Assembly (NCBI RefSeq): GCF_020091405.1
Contig: NZ_CP081903.1
Coordinates: forward strand, 1,116,001 to 1,180,000
Direction: 5' to 3'
Origin: Bacteroides cellulosilyticus
GTDB taxonomy: Bacteria; Bacteroidota; Bacteroidia; Bacteroidales; Bacteroidaceae
DNA: 64,000 nucleotides
Made by a program: the position numbers and the translations under genes. Position 1 is the first letter of the stretch. Every line of letters begins with the position of its first letter. Of this stretch, positions 59,777 to 64,000 are shown piece after piece. The notes beneath the pieces are model-generated. The model was not told where the DNA came from. It searched no databases and was given only the letters and a program-made list of their open reading frames with translations.

Positions 59777-60352
59777 TTAGCCTTCGGATTCAAGCAATTT
59801 TTCTATCACTTTGGGATAAGTGTCATATTCCAGCGCATGAATACGTTGTGCCAGATCATCCGGCGTATCTTCCGGCAACACCGGGCATTTCACCTGGCAA
59901 ATAATGGCACCCTCATCATAATGTTCATTAGTATAATGAATAGTGATACCACTTTCCTTCTCGCCCGCAGCAATCACCGCTTCGTGTACACGGTCGCCAT
60001 ACATGCCCTTTCCGCCGAACTTCGGCAACAACGAAGGATGTATATTTATCATTTTATTAGGATAAGCATGCAAAATAGTATCCGGCACGCGCGCCAGAAA
60101 ACCGGCCAGCACTACAAAATCAATATCATGCTCCCGCAACACCGATAAAATCGCCTCTCCATTCTCCCAGTCACTCTTCGGAAAATAAAAGCAAGGCACT
60201 TCCAGCCCACGAGAACGCTCTAAAACGAACGCATTCTGACGATTAGTTAAAACCAAGGCCACACAAGCCGAACTTTTTTCCCGGAAATAACGGATGATAT
60301 TTTCGGCATTTGTGCCGCTTCCCGATGCTAAAACTGCGATATTTTTCCTCAT
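59777..60352 (-). CDS. purN: Phosphoribosylglycinamide formyltransferase
   Basis: The enzyme transfers a formyl group from 10-formyltetrahydrofolate to GAR in purine synthesis. The start at 60352 gives MRKNIAVLASGSGTNAENII; an upstream extension of 17 residues is not family-like. Other markers are FVVLAGFLARVPDTILHAYP, the catalytic Asn-His in MINIHPSLLPKFGGKGMYGD, and GITIHYTNEHYDEGAIICQ with the catalytic Asp. It has 191 residues, normal for the family. It is divergent from acpP and convergent with pdxB. Confidence 0.95.
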   Translation of the reverse strand: MRKNIAVLASGSGTNAENIIRYFREKSSACVALVLTNRQNAFVLERSRGLEVPCFYFPKSDWENGEAILSVLREHDIDFVVLAGFLARVPDTILHAYPNKMINIHPSLLPKFGGKGMYGDRVHEAVIAAGEKESGITIHYTNEHYDEGAIICQVKCPVLPEDTPDDLAQRIHALEYDTYPKVIEKLLESEG

Positions 60353-60418
60353 ATTTCTTCTTTTTAGTGCACAAAACCGTGAAAAATGTGCAAAACATTG
60401 CATTTAATTCCCTAAATA

Positions 60419-60450
60419 TTTGCGAGTGACGATAAATATTTATTCCTTTG
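60419..60450 (+). promoter_or_regulatory. Promoter of the acpP-fabF-rnc operon
   Basis: TTTG (60419-60422) and TTCCTTTG (60443-60450) are separated by 20 bases; the -7 box has T for A at its second position. A 51-base AT-rich leader precedes the acpP ATG. Confidence 0.5.
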
Positions 60451-60501
60451 CCCCGCAAATTTAAAGAAATAAAACTAATTATTAATTAAAAACTTAAAGT
60501 T

Positions 60502-60738
60502 ATGTCTGAAATTGCATCAAGAGTGAAAGCGATCATCGTCGACAAGTTAGGCGTTGAAGAATCAGAAGTTACTAACGAAGCTAGCTTCACTAACGATTTA
60601 GGAGCTGATTCTCTTGACACCGTAGAGCTTATCATGGAATTCGAAAAGGAATTCGGCATCTCCATTCCGGATGACCAAGCTGAAAAGATTGGTACTGTAG
60701 GCGACGCCGTTTCTTACATCGAAGAACACGCTAAGTAA
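60502..60738 (+). CDS. acpP: Acyl carrier protein
   Basis: The 78-residue acidic helical protein carries growing acyl chains in fatty acid synthesis. The phosphopantetheine Ser is in [40 protein letters not shown] and [20 protein letters not shown] are the first and last helices. It is followed after 19 bases by fabF, the standard order. Confidence 0.97.
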   Translation: MSEIASRVKAIIVDKLGVEESEVTNEASFTNDLGADSLDTVELIMEFEKEFGISIPDDQAEKIGTVGDAVSYIEEHAK

Positions 60739-60757
60739 TCCTATCCATCAATTTAAT

Positions 60758-62023
60758 ATGGAATTAAAAAGAGTTGTAGTAACAGGTCTCGGCGCCATTA
60801 CTCCCATTGGCAACAATGTTTCCGATTTTTGGGAAAACCTTGTGAATGGGGTTAGTGGAGCAGGACCTATTACTCATTTCGATGCTTCCCTTTTCAAGAC
60901 CCAATTTGCCTGCGAAGTGAAAGACTTCGAAGCTACCAAATATATCGACCGCAAAGAAGCCCGCAAGATGGACTTGTATACACAATATGCCATTGCCGTC
61001 GCAAAAGAAGCGGTTGAAGATTCCGGTCTTGACATCGAAAATGAGGATTTAAACAGAATTGGCGTCATTTTTGGCGCCGGTATCGGTGGTATCCGTACAT
61101 TCGAAGAAGAGGTAAGTAACTATGCCTTAACCGGTAAAGAAAACGGTCCTAAGTTCAATCCGTTCTTCATCCCCAAGATGATTTCGGATATTGCAGCCGG
61201 ACAGATTTCTATTATGTATGGTTTTCACGGTCCCAACTACGCAACTTGTTCTGCATGCGCTACTTCCACAAATGCTATTGCTGATGCCTTCAACCTGATC
61301 CGTTTGGGTAAGGCTAATATAATTGTGAGTGGTGGTTCGGAAGCTGCAATCACCGTTGGCGGTGTAGGCGGTTTCAATGCTATGCACGCATTATCAACAC
61401 GCAATGAATCTCCTACAACCGCATCTCGTCCGTTCAGCGCAAGCCGTGACGGTTTCGTGATGGGTGAAGGTGGCGGTTGCCTGGTTCTTGAAGAGCTGGA
61501 ACACGCCAAAGCACGTGGTGCTAAGATTTATGCAGAAGTTGCCGGTGTAGGAATGTCTGCCGACGCTCACCATCTGACCGCTTCTCATCCGGAAGGACTT
61601 GGAGCCAAGTTAGTGATGAGAAATGCGTTGGAAGATGCCGAGATGAGCCCCGAGGAAGTAGATTATATCAATGTTCACGGTACTTCTACTCCTGTAGGTG
61701 ATATATCGGAAGCTAAAGCTATTAAAGAAGTATTTGGCGAGCATGCATTTGAATTGAACATCAGTTCAACAAAATCCATGACTGGTCACTTGCTGGGCGC
61801 CGCCGGTGCGGTGGAAGCCATCGCAAGTATTCTTGCAATCAAGAATGGCATCGTACCTCCGACTATCAACCACGAAGAGGGTGATAACGACGAAAACATC
61901 GACTATGACCTTAACCTTACGTTCAACAAAGCTCAAAAACGCGAAGTGAACGTAGCCCTGTCCAATACATTTGGATTTGGCGGTCATAATGCATGTGTTA
62001 TTTTTAAGAAATACGCAGAATAA
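60758..62023 (+). CDS. fabF: Beta-ketoacyl-ACP synthase II
   Basis: The 421-residue thiolase-fold enzyme condenses malonyl-ACP with acyl-ACP. The active Cys lies in YATCSACATSTNAIADAFNL. The catalytic His residues are in NVHGTSTPVGDISEAKAIKE and STKSMTGHLLGAAGAVEAIA. The N-terminal KRVVVTGLGAITPIGNNVSD and C-terminal SNTFGFGGHNACVIFKKY are standard. It is between acpP and rnc, and six bases separate its stop from the rnc start. Confidence 0.97.
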   Translation: MELKRVVVTGLGAITPIGNNVSDFWENLVNGVSGAGPITHFDASLFKTQFACEVKDFEATKYIDRKEARKMDLYTQYAIAVAKEAVEDSGLDIENEDLNRIGVIFGAGIGGIRTFEEEVSNYALTGKENGPKFNPFFIPKMISDIAAGQISIMYGFHGPNYATCSACATSTNAIADAFNLIRLGKANIIVSGGSEAAITVGGVGGFNAMHALSTRNESPTTASRPFSASRDGFVMGEGGGCLVLEELEHAKARGAKIYAEVAGVGMSADAHHLTASHPEGLGAKLVMRNALEDAEMSPEEVDYINVHGTSTPVGDISEAKAIKEVFGEHAFELNISSTKSMTGHLLGAAGAVEAIASILAIKNGIVPPTINHEEGDNDENIDYDLNLTFNKAQKREVNVALSNTFGFGGHNACVIFKKYAE

Positions 62024-62029
62024 TCAGTC

Positions 62030-62920
62030 GTGTTACGTAATCAAATAGACAAAATAAGGCTCTTATTCCGTAAGGACAAAGAGTCTTATTTTTGTTTTTA
62101 TAAGATCCTGGGATTCTATCCCCACAACATCCAGCTCTACCAGCAGGCTTTGTTGCACAAATCCACCTCCATCCGCTCAGAAAAGGGACGCCCTTTGAAT
62201 AATGAACGACTGGAATTCCTGGGTGACGCCATTCTTGACGCCATCGTGGGAGATATTGTCTATAAGCATTTCGAAGGCCGTCGCGAAGGATTTCTCACAA
62301 ATACACGTTCCAAAATCGTGCAACGGGAAACTCTGAACAAGTTGGCAGTAGAAATAGGACTGGACAAGCTGGTAAAATATTCCACCCGTTCTTCCTCGCA
62401 CAATAGTTATATGTACGGAAATGCTTTCGAAGCATTTATCGGTGCCATCTATCTGGATCAAGGCTACGAGCGCTGCAAGCGGTTCATGGAAGAAAAGATA
62501 TTCAAGAATCACATTGACCTCGACAAGATGTCGCGTAAAGAGGTCAACTTCAAATCGAAGCTGATTGAATGGAGCCAGAAAAGCAAAGTTGAGGTCTCAT
62601 TTGAGCTTATCGAGCAATTCCTTGATGAAGATTATAACCCCATGTTTCATACCGAAATCCGCATAGAAGGTATTTCGGCTGGAAAAGGAACCGGATACTC
62701 TAAAAAGGAGTCTCAGCAAAATGCCGCACAGGCTGCCTTGAAGAAAATAAAGAATGATGCTGCATTCAAAGAACAAATAGAAGCCACAAAAGCGCAGAAT
62801 CATTTGTCTGAGAATACAGAAGAAACTGATGAACTCACAGAGGAGACTCTGATTGAAGAAAATCCTGAAACGATTCTGCCTGTAGAAAATCCTGAAATGG
62901 ACGAATGTAAGGGCGAATAA
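62030..62920 (+). CDS. rnc: Ribonuclease III
   Basis: The enzyme cleaves double-stranded RNA in rRNA and mRNA processing. The signature NNERLEFLGDAILDAIVGDI is present, with the second metal-binding Asp-Glu region in YGNAFEAFIGAIYLDQGY. A C-terminal double-stranded-RNA-binding domain follows (FKSKLIEWSQKSKVEVSFEL, SAGKGTGYSKKESQQNAAQA). The last 50 residues are an acidic tail rich in Glu and Thr, making the protein (296 residues) longer than E. coli RNase III. The start codon is GTG at 62030. It converges on pfkA with an 18-base gap. Confidence 0.94.
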   Translation: MLRNQIDKIRLLFRKDKESYFCFYKILGFYPHNIQLYQQALLHKSTSIRSEKGRPLNNERLEFLGDAILDAIVGDIVYKHFEGRREGFLTNTRSKIVQRETLNKLAVEIGLDKLVKYSTRSSSHNSYMYGNAFEAFIGAIYLDQGYERCKRFMEEKIFKNHIDLDKMSRKEVNFKSKLIEWSQKSKVEVSFELIEQFLDEDYNPMFHTEIRIEGISAGKGTGYSKKESQQNAAQAALKKIKNDAAFKEQIEATKAQNHLSENTEETDELTEETLIEENPETILPVENPEMDECKGE

Positions 62921-62938
62921 TCTTCGCCCACATCATCA

Positions 62939-63949
62939 TCAGCCGAAACAAATTCCCATCCGGCGTCCCTGAACAACCAGATCATTATCCTCCGTCACCA
63001 GTTTCAACTTCCCTGCAATTTCCTCCAGTGGCGCAGAAGAAATCTCATCCCCTTTCAACGTAATCATCCGGCCAAACTGTTCTGTTGCAATCAGTTCCGT
63101 AGCATGCCCACCCATGCGGGTAGACAGATTCCGGTCGAAAGGTGTGGGCGAACCTCCCCGCTGGATATAGCCAAGCACAGTTTCGCGGGTTTCAATACCC
63201 GTTTCGTATTCTATCTCCTGAGCAATGTACTCAGCGGCACGTTTCCGGCCATCCGTCTGTATGCCTTCGGCCACCACCACGATGGAATAAGGTTTCCCTT
63301 TCTTCAGTCGGTTCAGAATAGTCTCACCTATATTATGGATATTATAAGGAATCTCGGGTATCAGGATAACATCACCGCCACCTGCCATACCGGAATATAA
63401 TGCAATCCAGCCTGCCTTATGCCCCATTACCTCGATCACCATCACCCGCTTGTGCGAACTGGCAGTAGAGTGCAGGCGGTCAATGGCATCCGTAGCAATA
63501 CTTACAGCCGAATCAAATCCGAAAGAGAAATCCGTTCCCCAGATATCATTGTCGATAGTCTTAGGCACAGATACGATGTTCAGTCCCATGGCAGCCAGTT
63601 TGGCAGCAGTCTTCTGCGTACCGTTACCACCGATACAAACCACACAATCCAGCCCTAATTCCTTGATATTCTGTTCTATCAATGCCGGTTTATTGACATC
63701 GGATATCACACCGTTCTTCTTGAAAGGTTTCTCGCGGGAAGTGCCGAGCATTGTACCGCCCTGGTTCAACAAACCGGACAAAGATTTATCAGTAAACGAC
63801 TCCACATCCTTGGTAAGCAACCCCTGAAAGCCACTATGAATGCCCACAACTTCCATCCCGTAATGATTGATTGCAGTTTTGCACACTCCACGAATGGTGG
63901 CATTGATGCCGGGACAATCGCCCCCCGAAGTCAAAATACCGATTCTCAT
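62939..63949 (-). CDS. pfkA: 6-phosphofructokinase
   Basis: The 336-residue enzyme phosphorylates fructose-6-phosphate in glycolysis. TSGGDCPGINATIRGVCKTA is the phosphate loop; VVCIGGNGTQKTAAKLAAMG and SVPKTIDNDIWGTDFSFGFD hold the donor and catalytic residues (TIDND). VIEVMGHKAGWIALYSGMA and GYIQRGGSPTPFDRNLSTRM are also diagnostic. The donor motif combines Gly after GGN with Lys in PKTIDND. Classical ATP enzymes have Gly at both places and PPi enzymes Asp and Lys. The enzyme is probably ATP-dependent but of the mixed subgroup. It is convergent with rnc. Confidence 0.92.
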   Translation of the reverse strand: MRIGILTSGGDCPGINATIRGVCKTAINHYGMEVVGIHSGFQGLLTKDVESFTDKSLSGLLNQGGTMLGTSREKPFKKNGVISDVNKPALIEQNIKELGLDCVVCIGGNGTQKTAAKLAAMGLNIVSVPKTIDNDIWGTDFSFGFDSAVSIATDAIDRLHSTASSHKRVMVIEVMGHKAGWIALYSGMAGGGDVILIPEIPYNIHNIGETILNRLKKGKPYSIVVVAEGIQTDGRKRAAEYIAQEIEYETGIETRETVLGYIQRGGSPTPFDRNLSTRMGGHATELIATEQFGRMITLKGDEISSAPLEEIAGKLKLVTEDNDLVVQGRRMGICFG

Positions 63950-64000
63950 GACACTTTTGTTTGAATTATTGTTCTTTAGGTCCGTAAAGATAGAAAAAAA

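Noticed and set aside
1..64000. tRNA, rRNA or other structural RNA genes
   Set aside because: No cloverleaf with a conserved T-loop (GGTTCRANNCC) or rRNA segment was recognised by eye; a covariance-model search would be decisive.

Overview
The window looks like a chromosomal segment of a gut Bacteroides or close relative. The evidence is paired SusC/SusD genes, Bacteroides-type promoters (TTTG, 19-21 bases, TAnnTTTG), signal peptides ending in AQ, lipoproteins with acidic residues just after the lipid cysteine, a SusR-like regulator, and the housekeeping block acpP-fabF-rnc-pfkA beside a lipopolysaccharide (LPS) glycan locus. No rRNA, tRNA, insertion sequence, integrase or CRISPR array was recognised.

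Layout. 0.3-6.1 kb: secreted glycan-degrading enzymes (GH3 glucosidase, CBM48-like esterase, alpha/beta hydrolase) and a kelch protein, all on the minus strand. 6.7-11.3 kb: a small membrane protein facing a four-gene minus-strand operon of secreted proteins with CsgG-like and LPP20-like members. 11.7-13.5 kb: a YgjP-type metallopeptidase and a DUF2807 adhesin-like lipoprotein. 13.9-24.1 kb: a Sus-like alpha-glucan utilisation locus transcribed as regulator, SusC, SusD, GH13 amylase, GH97 alpha-glucosidase; the amylase lacks the first barrel strand. 24.3-29.4 kb: ECF sigma/anti-sigma pair, argB, speA, aroK, nitroreductase. 29.5-30.4 kb: an overlapping DUF3990 pair that resembles a toxin-antitoxin module. 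30.6-35.5 kb: RNase H, an MsbA-like ABC exporter and an LTA-synthase-like phosphotransferase.

35.6-41.3 kb is accessory: an AAA/PD-(D/E)XK ATPase, relics of a second ATPase and a subtilase, then two divergent paralogous MACPF (perforin-fold) lipoproteins that share a 38-bp inverted repeat over their start regions. Two convergent glycosyltransferase operons follow directly (41.7-46.0 kb plus strand, 58.3-46.0 kb minus strand). They encode LPS-type glycan synthesis, including a cytidylyltransferase / class V aminotransferase / CDP-glycerol-transferase-like cassette. MACPF genes next to an LPS glycan locus match the known Bacteroidales secreted antimicrobial proteins (BSAPs) whose target and immunity lie in the LPS glycan. 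This is the most interesting system in the window.

58.6-64 kb is core genome: pdxB, purN, acpP, fabF, rnc, pfkA.

A second theme is intergenic. At least seven gaps hold short direct repeats followed by the same repeats inverted. Several have an exact 11- or 22-bp period (6457, 11517, 31319, 59610) with different core words. They are not CRISPR arrays and I know of no name for them.
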